DNA of 64,000 bases from an uncultured Erysipelotrichaceae bacterium (GTDB taxonomy: Bacteria > Bacillota_I > Bacilli_A > Erysipelotrichales > Erysipelotrichaceae), in NCBI GenBank assembly GCA_947385085.1, contig CANDJN010000008.1:1-64000 (forward strand). Direction: 5' to 3'. How positions within the stretch are numbered: the first letter of the stretch is position 1; every line of letters begins with the position of its first letter. The notes beneath the pieces are model-generated. The model saw only the letters and a program-made list of their open reading frames with translations. It searched no databases and was not told where the DNA came from. The position numbers were made by a program, and so were the translations under genes. Below, one piece after another: positions 34,851 through 44,113 of this stretch.

Positions 34851-35996
34851 ATGTCAAATCAATGGAAAGATGAGGATGAATTGGATTTATCCGATATGAT
34901 TGATGAATATGAGGAAGATCAGGAATTACGTAAAAAAATCGATGCGATGAAACAAGCAAAGCAAAACCCAATGCAGGAAACACAAGGAAGCAGCGAGATT
35001 ACAACGGAATCAAATGATTCTGATACGATCGATGATTCTGATGGGTTTTATGAAGATAATGATATCGTCCAACCGGAGATGAGCGATGAAATCGGAAAGA
35101 CACGTGTTGTCGTTGGAAGACCATTGAATGATAGTGATTTTACACGTGATGAGGAATCGGATCGAATAGGTGATTCTATCCATATGTATGAGAATCGAGA
35201 GATGCTGGAAGAAGAAATCACCGATGAAGATATTGAAGAATTCCTAGGCAATGATCGTGAAGAATCAACGTCTGAAAAGACAAAGATGGATCCTGCAAAG
35301 ATGAATAAGATCATTACTTATGCGATCACAGGAATTGTTGCGTTGTGTCTTTTGATTGGGGTGGGTATCGGTGTGAAAGCATTGGTGGATCATAGCGGCG
35401 GTGAAGATAAAGTCGTAGAAGGCGATAAAGAAAAAGACAAGGATAAGGAAAAAGACAAGGACGACGATGAAGAGGGCAATAAGCCCATAACCGATAACAA
35501 TAAGGAACAGGATGATGATCCGGAAGACAAACAGGATAATTCTAAGCGGATTGCGGAAATCAACGGCAAGATTAAAGCGAATGAAAAGCAAATAGCAGAA
35601 CATAACAAGCAAATAGAACAAGCAAAAAAGGTTAAGGAAAACTACGAAAAGAATAAGTTGGGCGAGCTATTGGCAAGTGCTAATACGAAGAAAGAAAATG
35701 TGACACGGAGAATGAGTATATTAGAGACGGAAATCGCTGATTATGAAGGAAAATGTACCGCTGAGGATCGTGATGAAGCCTATTGTAATAGCGTTAATAT
35801 TGATGATAAGAGAAGTGAATTGCAGGCATTAAATAATCAGTTGTCACCATTAGATAAGGAAATTGCGGATTTAAACAAAGAAAAAGAAGCCTATGATCGC
35901 GCCTTCTCAAATATCAGTAAATCCGAAAGTGAAATCACAAGATTGAACAATGAGAACACGCAGTTAAACAATGAACTGCGATCATTATCACAATAG
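34851..35996 (+). CDS. Bitopic membrane protein with acidic N-terminus and external coiled coil
   Basis: 381 residues from ATG 34851, behind GAGGAGGGG. Residues 1-150 are acidic and probably disordered and cytoplasmic; one helix spans about 160-185 (IITYAITGIVALCLLIGVGIG); a K/D-rich linker (EKDKDKEKDKDDDEE) leads to a coiled coil at about 235-381 with two Cys (GKCTAED, AYCNS) that could form a disulfide. Family unrecognised. It lies 110 bp after the LCP ligase, so a cell-envelope function is a reasonable guess. Confidence 0.65.
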   Translation: MSNQWKDEDELDLSDMIDEYEEDQELRKKIDAMKQAKQNPMQETQGSSEITTESNDSDTIDDSDGFYEDNDIVQPEMSDEIGKTRVVVGRPLNDSDFTRDEESDRIGDSIHMYENREMLEEEITDEDIEEFLGNDREESTSEKTKMDPAKMNKIITYAITGIVALCLLIGVGIGVKALVDHSGGEDKVVEGDKEKDKDKEKDKDDDEEGNKPITDNNKEQDDDPEDKQDNSKRIAEINGKIKANEKQIAEHNKQIEQAKKVKENYEKNKLGELLASANTKKENVTRRMSILETEIADYEGKCTAEDRDEAYCNSVNIDDKRSELQALNNQLSPLDKEIADLNKEKEAYDRAFSNISKSESEITRLNNENTQLNNELRSLSQ

Positions 35997-36097
35997 CTTT
36001 GATTTTTGCGCTATTATCATATATTTTATAGTATAGGTATAAATAGCCGGGGACATAACCAAACAAAGTATAATCGCAAAGGGAAGCAGCCTGAACA

Positions 36098-36128
36098 GAA
36101 AAAGCAGAACGCGAGATGACGCTCTGCT
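36098..36128 (-). terminator. glmS terminator
   Basis: On the minus strand AGCAGA ... TCTGCT followed by TTTTCTG, 40 bp after the glmS stop. Confidence 0.55.
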
Positions 36129-36133
36129 TATGG

Positions 36134-36155
36134 AAGGAAAGGCTTTCCTTTTTTT
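36134..36155 (+). terminator. Terminator for plus-strand coiled-coil gene
   Basis: AAGGAAA/TTTCCTT hairpin followed by TTTTT. Confidence 0.55.
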
Positions 36156-36166
36156 CTTATATGAAA

Positions 36167-37984
36167 TTATTCCACCGTGACGCTTTTGGCAAGATTGCGC
36201 GGCTGATCAATTTCACAGCCTCGCAATACGGCGGTTTCATAGGCGATGAGCTGAAGGGGAATCATAGTTACAATTCCTTGTAAGAAAGGATGCAGATGCG
36301 GCACGGTGATAATTTGATCTGCTATCGCATCACTTACCGACAGATGATCAGCCACAATGAAGATCACATAAGCACCGCGCGCCTTCACTTCTTTGATATT
36401 GCTAATGGTTTTATCCAGTAATTCTTCATTCGTCGCAATCGCAATAATGGGTGTCCCATGGGTTATTAGTGAAATAGTCCCATGCTTCATCTCCCCGGCG
36501 CCATACGCTTCTGCGTGAATATAAGAAATTTCCTTTAATTTTAATGCGCCTTCCAAACTCAATGCATAATCCAAACCCCTTCCGATAAAAAAGCAGTCTT
36601 GATGAGGGGCAATGGCGTTGGCGATCGTTCTATAATCCTTATTGTGAAGCAGTGCTGTCATAAGGGAAGGAAGCGTCTTGAGTTCCTGTTGGATCTTGGC
36701 TAAATCTGCTTCATCCAGCTTGTGATGAAGCATCGCCAGCTTGATCGCAAATAAAGCTATCCAAGATACCTGTGCGCAATAAGCCTTGGTTGTCGCTACA
36801 CTGATTTCCTTTCCCGCATGAATTTCATAGACAAGATCCGCCTCCCGAGCCATGGTGCTTGTGCTGTTGTTGATGAGCGCCAGTGTTTTGACACCGTGTT
36901 CTTTTGCCAGACGCATTGCCGCAATCGTATCGGCTGTTTCGCCTGATTGCGATATGAGAATCACCAACAGACGTGAATGAAACAATGGCTTGGCATAGCG
37001 ATATTCACTGGCAACTTCACAAACGGTGCGAATCCGCACAATCTGTTCCAACAATATTTTCGCAATCATTCCGGCATACATGGCGCTCCCGCAAGCCACA
37101 ATATGAACTTCCTCAACATTTGAAAAATCAGCCATCGTATCCATTAAATCATGGATGCGGCGAGGGACGTAACGTTCAAACAGCCGTGTGATCACATCAC
37201 TTTCCTCGTGAATTTCTTTTAACATAAAATGAGGGAAATTCCCTTTGGATATATCGGTTGCCTTCATATCACTCTTTTTCACATTTTTGTGTACAAATTC
37301 ACCGCTTAACGTCTTAATGACAACTCCGCGATCATCGATGCAGGCAATTTCATCGTGATCCAGTTCAATATAACGCTGCGTATAAGGTAAAAAAGCACAC
37401 ACATCACTGGCAATAAAGGATTCCTGTGTACCAATTCCCAAAACGAGGGGACTGTTTTTGCGCATCCCATAGATACAGGTAGGATCATCCGCAAATAAAA
37501 TCGCAAACGCAAACGAACCGCATAAATGAGTATACGCATAAGCGAGCGCGCTTTGTTTATCATGACTGCGCCGATATGCTTCATTGATCAGCGCTGCTGC
37601 CACTTCACTGTCAGTATCACTGGAAAAGTGATAGCCTTTTTCAATCAGCGCACTTTTAAGCTCCTGACAATTTTCAATGATGCCGTTATGCACCAGCGTA
37701 ACCAATCCGCTTGTATGAGGATGGGCATTGCCTTCATTTGGCTTTCCGTGCGTAGCCCAGCGAGTATGCGCAATGCCGATCGTTCCGCTTTGCGCATGAG
37801 CGGCAGCCAGTGCATCCTGTAAATCCGCTACCTTTCCCGGTGTCTTAATCACTTGAACCCTTCCCTCAACGACATTCGCCAAACCTGCCGAATCATAGCC
37901 GCGATACTCTAATGCCTTCAGGCCTTTCAATAATACCGTAATCGAACGAGCCTCTTGTCCGGCATATGCAACAATTCCACACAT
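36167..37984 (-). CDS. glmS: Glutamine-fructose-6-phosphate aminotransferase
   Basis: 605 residues from ATG 37984 (MCGIVAYAG, where Cys2 becomes the N-terminal nucleophile); AAAGGAG lies upstream. Glutaminase domain residues 1-240 (THGKPNEGNAHPH), then two SIS sugar-isomerase domains (CGSAMYAGMI, ISQSGETADTIAAM, GRGLDYALSLEGALKLKEISYIHAE). It makes glucosamine-6-phosphate, the first committed step to UDP-GlcNAc for peptidoglycan. A glmS ribozyme in its leader gives feedback control. Confidence 0.97.
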   Translation of the reverse strand: MCGIVAYAGQEARSITVLLKGLKALEYRGYDSAGLANVVEGRVQVIKTPGKVADLQDALAAAHAQSGTIGIAHTRWATHGKPNEGNAHPHTSGLVTLVHNGIIENCQELKSALIEKGYHFSSDTDSEVAAALINEAYRRSHDKQSALAYAYTHLCGSFAFAILFADDPTCIYGMRKNSPLVLGIGTQESFIASDVCAFLPYTQRYIELDHDEIACIDDRGVVIKTLSGEFVHKNVKKSDMKATDISKGNFPHFMLKEIHEESDVITRLFERYVPRRIHDLMDTMADFSNVEEVHIVACGSAMYAGMIAKILLEQIVRIRTVCEVASEYRYAKPLFHSRLLVILISQSGETADTIAAMRLAKEHGVKTLALINNSTSTMAREADLVYEIHAGKEISVATTKAYCAQVSWIALFAIKLAMLHHKLDEADLAKIQQELKTLPSLMTALLHNKDYRTIANAIAPHQDCFFIGRGLDYALSLEGALKLKEISYIHAEAYGAGEMKHGTISLITHGTPIIAIATNEELLDKTISNIKEVKARGAYVIFIVADHLSVSDAIADQIITVPHLHPFLQGIVTMIPLQLIAYETAVLRGCEIDQPRNLAKSVTVE

Positions 37985-38084
37985 TATAAAAACACTCCTT
38001 TTCACTGTAGGCGAGAAAATGAAGTCATGATAAAGATACTGCTTATCAGGCAGCCGCATGATTGATATTTTCTCTAGTGATAAA

Positions 38085-38215
38085 AAGAGCTTTGTATGCC
38101 GTAGGCAAGTTTGTTTCTTTTTTTACGATGCACATTCACCGTGACAGCACCCGCCGAATCTTTCGATACTCTGTCAACCTCGTCACTCCAAAGGGAGCCT
38201 GGCGCTCATTACCCT
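38085..38215 (-). ncRNA. glmS ribozyme/riboswitch
   Basis: The minus-strand leader of glmS contains the conserved ribozyme core: GCGCCAGG, TGACGAGG, TATCGAAAGATTCGGCGGGTGC, and the downstream ACTTGCCTACGGC stem. Self-cleavage is expected between 38206 and 38205, just before GCGCC. The RNA cleaves itself when bound to glucosamine-6-phosphate, lowering glmS expression. A TATACT -10 box at 38253-38258 (minus) puts transcription start about 40 nt before the cleavage site. The 290 bp between here and the next gene at 38546 hold nothing else that I recognise. Confidence 0.92.
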
Positions 38216-38545
38216 CGCTTACGATCCTCCTTAGCGGTGATAACTGAGTATTAGTATAATCAAATTGCTTTGCGAACGCAATCGTTTTTTCTGTTTTTTT
38301 TTGAGCTGACATTGTTATTTCTGTCGCAAATTGTTTTATCATCGCTTTTGCTTTCATTATCGCTTCAATCTCATCAGATGAGCATAATAAAACCAATGGA
38401 TATGAAATTTCTTAATTTCTATTAGTGATAAATAGCCAAATTGTGCATAAAAGTGCGACAATTTATTAATTGACGCAAACTGCGCCATAGAATACGAATG
38501 GTAAAATTTTCCAATATAATTATGTCATAACAATGGAGGGGTATT

Positions 38546-38884
38546 ATGATCACATTTGGCGGAATCATGAAATTGCAGATGGAAAAGCTGAATATCAAGC
38601 AGGAGGTTTTGGCTCGGGAATTAAACATCGCCCGTACAACAGTCACTTCTTACTGTAACGATAAACGTCAGCCGGATTTTGAAATGATGACAAAAATATG
38701 CGGTTGCTTGAAAATTAATCTATCACAGGTGCTTGCGTTATCCCATTATAATAATGAAGATTTTATATTGCATGATGACTATGAATACAAGGTAAATCAA
38801 GCAGCCCGCAGGATAAAAAAGAAAGAGCAGGCAAAATTTTTAAAGGCCGTGTTATTTTTATCGGAATTGATGGAAGAAAAATAA
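38546..38884 (+). CDS. XRE-family regulator (second tandem pair, first member)
   Basis: 112 residues, RBS GGAGGGG. Helix-turn-helix at residues 8-60 (NIKQEVLARELNIARTTVTSYCNDKRQPDFEMM). The C-terminal tail KVNQAARRIKKKEQAKFLKAVLFL is shared in outline with the next gene. Targets unknown. Confidence 0.8.
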   Translation: MITFGGIMKLQMEKLNIKQEVLARELNIARTTVTSYCNDKRQPDFEMMTKICGCLKINLSQVLALSHYNNEDFILHDDYEYKVNQAARRIKKKEQAKFLKAVLFLSELMEEK

Positions 38885-38964
38885 ATAAATTGCACACTAT
38901 AGTGATGTTTACAGGTTCACTTTTCTCTGATAATATCTTTGTGAGAGGTCAGGGAGGAATGAAA

Positions 38965-39315
38965 ATGGATGAAATATGGAAAAAAGCAGTTATAGCGGCT
39001 ATGGAAAAGAAGGGCTATACCCGAGAACGACTTGCGCAGGAGCTGGAGATCAGTGTAAAGGATTTAAACCGTATTTTGAGCGGTGACTGCCGCATATCGC
39101 TGGAACAGCTTTCCGAATTGGTGGATTTGTTGGAAATGGATCTAAACGAGGCATTGGGTTTACATAATGAGGAAGAGAACGAGCTATTATTGAGTGATGA
39201 ACTGGAAATTAAAATTAATGAAATAGCCCGAATGATTCCTAAAGGCAATCGAACGAGTTTTTTGCGTGCCTTGGTTTATTTGTCAAGCTGTTTTTATGAT
39301 GACAAGAAATCATAA
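38965..39315 (+). CDS. XRE-family regulator (second tandem pair, second member)
   Basis: 116 residues from ATG 38965, 7 nt after GGGAGG; longer frames back to 38890 lack a site. Residues 8-60 form the helix-turn-helix (GYTRERLAQELEISVKDLNRILSGDCRISLEQL). The tail KINEIARMIPKGNRTSFLRALVYL parallels its neighbour. Its terminator hairpin is the one duplicated around the IS1182 element. Confidence 0.8.
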   Translation: MDEIWKKAVIAAMEKKGYTRERLAQELEISVKDLNRILSGDCRISLEQLSELVDLLEMDLNEALGLHNEEENELLLSDELEIKINEIARMIPKGNRTSFLRALVYLSSCFYDDKKS

Positions 39316-39336
39316 CTTAGGAATATGAATGAAAAA

Positions 39337-39359
39337 GCATACAGTTATTGCTGTATGTT
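39337..39359 (+). terminator. Terminator hairpin, left copy next to IS
   Basis: CATACAG TTATTG CTGTATG hairpin. The T run that should follow is cut off by the insertion; the right copy at 41014-41036 retains it. Confidence 0.65.
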
Positions 39360-41013
39360 CAGGCTGTTGACAAAAGAAGTCGACAGGCATTTAAATATAT
39401 GATAGAATAATAAAGGCAGAAAGATGACTTCGTAAACCCAAAAAATTGATGCTCTTTCTGCCTTTTATAATGCAAAATGGTATAATAAAAGTGGGTTTAC
39501 GGAGGGAAGTATTATGGCAATGACAAGAAGAAAAGCAAAAAATGATAATATCATCTTGAATACAATAGAAGAACTAGTACCACAAGATCATGATGTAAGA
39601 AAACTGGAATCTTGTATAGATTGGAGTTTCATCTATCCGTTAGTGAAACACCTATACAGTGATTTTGGCAGACCAAGTATTGATCCTGTGGTACTTTTCA
39701 AAATGATATTTATAAACATCATATTCGGGATAGGATCTATGAGAAAAACGTGTAAAGAAATCCAGGTAAATCTGGCATATCGTTGGTTTTTGGGAATCTC
39801 AATGGATGAACAAGTACCGAACTATTCCACATGGAGCCAAAATTATATCAGACGATATGGAGACAGTAAGGTATTTGAACAGATATTCGATCAAATATTA
39901 AGACAAGCAATAGGCTATGGCTTTGTGGATATGGAAACGGTATATGGAGATTCTACACACCAAAAAGCAAATGCGAATAAAAATAAGTATACCGATGAAG
40001 AAGTCGCAATCGCAAAGAAAGCATATGAAGATGAATTGTTAGAGGAGATCAATAAAGATCGCATAAAGCATGGAAAAAAGCCAATCAAGACAAATGAACA
40101 GGAAGAGCTTAATTATGATGAAGAAAGTGGTAAATTGAAAAAAGATAAGAAGACAAAACACATTAAGGTCAGTAAAACAGATCCGGAAAGCGGGTGCTTT
40201 CATAAAGGGGAAAAGAAAAAGTGCTTTGCGTAAACCCATCAAACATTCTGTGATAGAAATGGTTTTGTGGTATTGAAATTATGTGTGGCAGGAAATGTAC
40301 ATGACAGCGTATCATTCTTTCCTGCCTACCGAATGTTAAGTAAGAAATACAAAGATCAGATCAAAAACATATGCCTGGATGCAGGATATGTCACCCCGGC
40401 AATATGTAAGACAATCTTAGAAAACAATCAAAAGATGTATGCGCCATATAAACGCCCAATGACTAAAAAGGGATATTTCAAAAAGAACAGTTATGAAATG
40501 GTATATGATGAAGGATATGACTGTTATTTATGCCCGAATGATAAAGTATTAGAATATAGCACTACAAACAAATCAGGATATAAGGTGTATAAGTCAAATC
40601 CAAAAGATTGCGAAAGCTGCCCATTGAAAGAAAAATGTACACAATCAAAAAATCATCAGAAAGTGTTAACACGTCATGTATGGGAAGAGTACCACGAAGA
40701 AGTGATGGATGAAATAAGGCATACGCCAGAATGGAAAGAGATATACCCGATAAGAAAAGAAAGTATTGAGCGAGTATTTGGGGATTGTAAAGAACAACAC
40801 AATCTCAGATATACAAGATTAAGAGGACTACAAAAAAATCAGCATCAAGCGCTGATGATTTTTGCGTGTCATAACCTAAAAAGAATGGCAAGGTGGCGTT
40901 AGAAAACATCATCTAAATCCATTATAGACTGGATGAAATCAAGATTTTATCCATGTTTTGATCAAAGCGAAAAGCGATACTCATTTCGAGGGTACCTATT
41001 TGTCAACAATCTG
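39360..41013 (+). mobile_element. IS1182-family element
   Basis: 1654 bp with 15-bp terminal inverted repeats, CAGGCTGTTGACAAA at the left and, inverted, CAGATTGTTGACAAA at the right (13 of 15 identical). It is flanked on both sides by a 23-bp sequence differing at one position (39337-39359 and 41014-41036) that is itself a terminator hairpin. It carries one transposase frame with an internal stop. Confidence 0.8.
39514..40902 (+). pseudogene. IS1182-family DDE transposase with in-frame ochre stop
   Basis: RBS GGAGGG precedes ATG 39514. A single reading frame of 463 codons is interrupted only by TAA at 40231-40233 (codon 240, probably a former Tyr codon in CFA-Y-THQTF). DDE residues: Asp in VYGDSTHQKA, Asp in ICLDAGYV, Glu in ESIERVFGD. 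A zinc-ribbon-like set CYLCPN...CESCPLKEKC is in the second half. One point change inactivates the copy, so the insertion may be recent. Confidence 0.88.
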
Positions 41014-41036
41014 GCATATAGTTATTGCTGTATGTT
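41014..41036 (+). terminator. Terminator hairpin, right copy after IS
   Basis: Same hairpin as 39337-39359 with one change (CATATAG), followed by TTTTTA; probably the original terminator of the XRE gene. Confidence 0.6.
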
Positions 41037-41271
41037 TTTATATTGAAAAGAACCGTTATAATATAAGCTTTGAATAACATAATAAATATGTATACGCTTT
41101 GATTAGGCTTTGCACCTTGTGAGAAATATGAAAAAAGGCGAGATTACACTAAAAATTCAATGATAACCATGATATAATAATCGTGGCTGTGATTTGACAG
41201 AAACAGGAAAATGTCTGATTACAGAAAAGAAAAAATGTGCTAGACTTACATAGTCTCAAAGGAGAATGATT

Positions 41272-41892
41272 ATGCTGAAAGTATTGAAACATCCTTTGAT
41301 TACGCATAAGCTGACCCAAATGCGTAAAAAGGAGACGGGCACGAAGAATTTTCGCCAGAATCTGGATGAGATTGCCGGATTGATGGCTTATGAAATCACT
41401 CGTGATTTGCCCACAGTTCCTGTTGATATTGCGACTCCGGTTGCGATGTGCCACACTTACGAATTGGAAAAGGAGATCATTCTAGTCCCGATATTGCGGG
41501 CTGGATTGGGAATGGTCAATGGAATCTGTGATTTGATTCCAACCGTAAAGGTAGCACATGTTGGCTTGTATCGCGATGAGGAAACACTGGAACCACATGT
41601 GTATTTTGAAAAATATCCCAATGGCATTGAGGATGCGATTGTGATGATTGTGGATCCGATGCTGGCAACCGGCGGAAGCGCTACGGCTGCGATTGAAATG
41701 GTCAAAAAACAAGGCGCGAAAAACATTCGGCTTGTTTGCCTGGTTGGTGCGCCGGAAGGCGTCAAGGTGGTAGAACGCGAGCATCCCGATGTGGATATTT
41801 ATCTTGCCGCGTTGGATGAAAAGCTGAATGAAAAGGGCTATATCATTCCGGGTTTGGGTGATGCCGGTGATCGGATTTTTGGTACAAAGTAA
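41272..41892 (+). CDS. upp: Uracil phosphoribosyltransferase
   Basis: 206 residues from ATG 41272, 7 nt after AGGAG (ATG 41266 is too close). It converts uracil and PRPP to UMP. The PRPP loop is VDPMLATGGSATAAIE, and the uracil-contact end is YIIPGLGDAGDRIFGT. It sits 1 bp upstream of the atp cluster's first small gene, so it is probably co-transcribed with the ATP synthase genes, a layout known in several Firmicutes. Confidence 0.96.
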   Translation: MLKVLKHPLITHKLTQMRKKETGTKNFRQNLDEIAGLMAYEITRDLPTVPVDIATPVAMCHTYELEKEIILVPILRAGLGMVNGICDLIPTVKVAHVGLYRDEETLEPHVYFEKYPNGIEDAIVMIVDPMLATGGSATAAIEMVKKQGAKNIRLVCLVGAPEGVKVVEREHPDVDIYLAALDEKLNEKGYIIPGLGDAGDRIFGTK

Positions 41893-41893
41893 T

Positions 41894-42082
41894 ATGAAAC
41901 AGGCCTATTTGGCCATGCGATATGTGGTGACGATGGTTTTGGCATGTGTAATTGCCGTAGCCGCAGGATTAACGCTGGATGAACTGTTTCATACTTCACC
42001 GCTGCTTGTTCTTGCCTTTCTCGCATATGCGATCGGATCATCCTTATATATGATGATTAAAAAATTGGGGGCGGCTGAATGA
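41894..42082 (+). CDS. AtpZ/AtpI-like small membrane protein
   Basis: 62 residues, ATG 41894 placed one base after the upp stop. Two membrane helices (YVVTMVLACVIAVAAGLTLDE and SPLLVLAFLAYAIGSSLYMMI). Small two-helix proteins at the head of atp operons (AtpZ) help assemble the c-ring or take up Mg2+/Ca2+. The assignment rests on position and topology. Confidence 0.7.
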   Translation: MKQAYLAMRYVVTMVLACVIAVAAGLTLDELFHTSPLLVLAFLAYAIGSSLYMMIKKLGAAE

Positions 42083-42453
42083 GCGAAACGGATCAAATGG
42101 CGAAAGAAATTCGTATCATCACTTTGATTTTGACGGCGGTGCTAACGTTAATGAGTATGATGCTGTTTCCCGATATGATGAAAAGCGTTGGACTTGGCAT
42201 TGTGATTGGCTCATTATGCGGGCTGCTGGGCTTTCAGATGATACTGCGGATGTCAAAAAACATCGTAGAAGGATCGATCTACGGCGCAGGCAGTGCCTAC
42301 ACATCGTATTTAAACCGCTATCTTATCTATGCGCTGATCTTTGCCTTAAGCATCTATCGGGGAATCAATGTGATAGCCTTGGCGGTGGGAATGCTGGCGC
42401 ATAAGGCAAGCATTTTGATTTATACATGGCAGCATCGAAAGGAGGATGATTGA
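42079..42453 (+). CDS. atpI: ATP synthase subunit I
   Basis: 124 residues, four predicted membrane helices, overlapping the previous gene by 4 bp. AtpI acts as a chaperone for c-ring assembly. Primary sequence is poorly conserved in this family, so the call uses position before atpB and topology. Confidence 0.75.
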   Translation: MSETDQMAKEIRIITLILTAVLTLMSMMLFPDMMKSVGLGIVIGSLCGLLGFQMILRMSKNIVEGSIYGAGSAYTSYLNRYLIYALIFALSIYRGINVIALAVGMLAHKASILIYTWQHRKEDD

Positions 42454-43163
42454 TGGATAATAACTTTGATGGGATCATATTGACGATCAACGGTTATGAC
42501 TTAGAGCTTCAACAGTCCGTGATCAACTGGCTGGTCCTCTGCGTGCTGTTTGCGATATTATTTGTCTGGGCGGGTAAGAAGTTTGAAAAGGCGGATATCC
42601 GCAAGGCGCCAAGCGGCATTATGTTGATAACGGAGATGATCGTCGATACGTGTAAAAATATTCTCGGAGATAATCTGAAAGATCAGACAAGAAGATTCCT
42701 ACCGTTTCTTGGAACATTGATTATGTTAATGAGTGTCTCTAATCTATTGGGCTTGCTTGGCTTACAACCGCCTACATCTAACGTCTCGGTGAATATCGCA
42801 CTGGCGGTGATGATGTTTTTAACCATTCAATACAATGCGATTAAAAAGGCCGGTATAAAGGCAAGAATCAAAGAATTGGCCGAACCCCTTTGGGTTATGA
42901 CACCGCTTAATATTATTGGAGAATTTGCGTTGCCAATATCGCTGTCTATGCGTTTGTTCGGCAATATTCTGGCCGGCTCCATCATCATGGCGCTGGTTTA
43001 TACGGTGTTTAAGCTATTTTTGCCCTATACGTTCGCAATGTATGTGGCTACACCGTTTCTACATATGTATTTTGATATTTTCTCCGGTCTGTTACAGACT
43101 TATATCTTCTTCACCCTGTCCGGTTTCTTCTTAGGTGAACAGGTTTGTGAGGAAGAAGAGTGA
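42453..43163 (+). CDS. atpB: ATP synthase F0 subunit a
   Basis: 236 residues from ATG 42453, sharing one base with the atpI stop; GGAGG upstream. Helix five carries the essential Arg in LSMRLFGNILAGSIIMALVY. Other markers are NLLGLLGLQPPTSNVSVNIALA and the C-terminal FDIFSGLLQTYIFFTLSGFFLGE. It forms the ion half-channels against the c-ring. Confidence 0.96.
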   Translation: MDNNFDGIILTINGYDLELQQSVINWLVLCVLFAILFVWAGKKFEKADIRKAPSGIMLITEMIVDTCKNILGDNLKDQTRRFLPFLGTLIMLMSVSNLLGLLGLQPPTSNVSVNIALAVMMFLTIQYNAIKKAGIKARIKELAEPLWVMTPLNIIGEFALPISLSMRLFGNILAGSIIMALVYTVFKLFLPYTFAMYVATPFLHMYFDIFSGLLQTYIFFTLSGFFLGEQVCEEEE

Positions 43164-43295
43164 TCGCTGTAGTCTAAGTTTTAAATTGATGTGATGATAA
43201 CGATCGCAGAAAGCGCAGTGATCTTTTAAAGCTATCGATGTTAAAAAAGAATGTAAAAATAGAACAACATGTGAATAAACAAGGAGGAAAAAAAC

Positions 43296-43544
43296 ATGGA
43301 ATTCAATGAATATTTTGTAAAGGGCATGGCAGTATTGGCTGCCAGCATTTCAATTCTGGTTGGTCTTGGACCGGCGATCGGACAAAGCCGTACCGCAAGT
43401 AAGGCAGCGGAAGGCGTTGCCCGCAATCCGGAAGCGGCCGGTAAAATCCGCAGTATCATGGTGCTGGGTATCGCGTTGGCTGAGACCACCGGTATTTACG
43501 CGTTTATCGTCTCTCTGCTTCTGATCCTCTTGATCGCAATGTAA
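43296..43544 (+). CDS. atpE: ATP synthase F0 subunit c, Na+-type binding site
   Basis: 82 residues, two helices joined by the polar loop ARNPEA. The ion-binding Glu is E63, within AETTGIY. Gln30 (in GPAIGQ), Thr64, Thr65 and Tyr68 line up with Gln32, Ser66, Thr67 and Tyr70 of the Na+ enzyme of Ilyobacter tartaricus; Leu61 replaces Val63. This suggests Na+ coupling. The 132 bp before it, after atpB, hold an RBS (AGGAGG) but no clear terminator. Confidence 0.96.
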   Translation: MEFNEYFVKGMAVLAASISILVGLGPAIGQSRTASKAAEGVARNPEAAGKIRSIMVLGIALAETTGIYAFIVSLLLILLIAM

Positions 43545-43591
43545 GCGTAAACGAGTGAACAGGAAGACAGAAGAAAGGAGGCAGATTTCCT

Positions 43592-44113
43592 ATGTTGGAT
43601 TTTGATATGAATGCGTATTTGCGCTTAAAACCTTCGGATATGATTATTATATGCATATCCACTCTTCTGATCGTATGGTTTGCGAAGCACTTTTTTTGGG
43701 ATAAAGTACTCGGTTTTTTAGATGCACGTCAAGCGGCGATTCAAGCGGATATTGATGCCGGAGCGAAGGATAAAGCGGACGGGGAAGCCTATAAGGCACA
43801 GTATGAGGCAAAGCTGTCCGATGTAAAGATGGAAGCTCATGAATTGATCGAAGCGGCCAAAGCGAATGCCAATCAGGAAAAGCGGGATATTCTGGCAAGC
43901 GCCCGTAAAGAAGCGGACGATATGAAAGAGAAAACCCGCAAGGAGCTGGAACGTGAAAAAGCAGCGGCACGTGAAGAAATGAAAGCGGCGATTGTCGATG
44001 TTGCGTTTGAAGCAGCTAAGCAGATAGTAAATAAAGAACTGGATGAAAAAACCCATAAGCAATACGTGGATGATTTTATTGATCATGCGGGTGATGAATC
44101 ATGGCAGGCATAG
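43592..44113 (+). CDS. atpF: ATP synthase F0 subunit b
   Basis: 173 residues, RBS AAAGGAGG. One N-terminal membrane helix (about 15-33) and a long charged helix (AQYEAKLSDVKMEAHELIEAAKANA...) that forms the peripheral stalk dimer. Overlaps atpH by 13 bp. Confidence 0.95.
   Translation: MLDFDMNAYLRLKPSDMIIICISTLLIVWFAKHFFWDKVLGFLDARQAAIQADIDAGAKDKADGEAYKAQYEAKLSDVKMEAHELIEAAKANANQEKRDILASARKEADDMKEKTRKELEREKAAAREEMKAAIVDVAFEAAKQIVNKELDEKTHKQYVDDFIDHAGDESWQA

Noticed and set aside
35265..35621. 118-codon minus-strand hydrophobic frame
   Set aside because: Antisense of the acidic and Lys-rich linker of the coiled-coil protein gene.
38136..38396. 86-codon minus-strand frame upstream of glmS
   Set aside because: Passes through the glmS ribozyme core and has no RBS.
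39514..40902. Two separate transposase genes
   Set aside because: Both parts share one frame interrupted by a single TAA, so one disrupted gene is the better reading.
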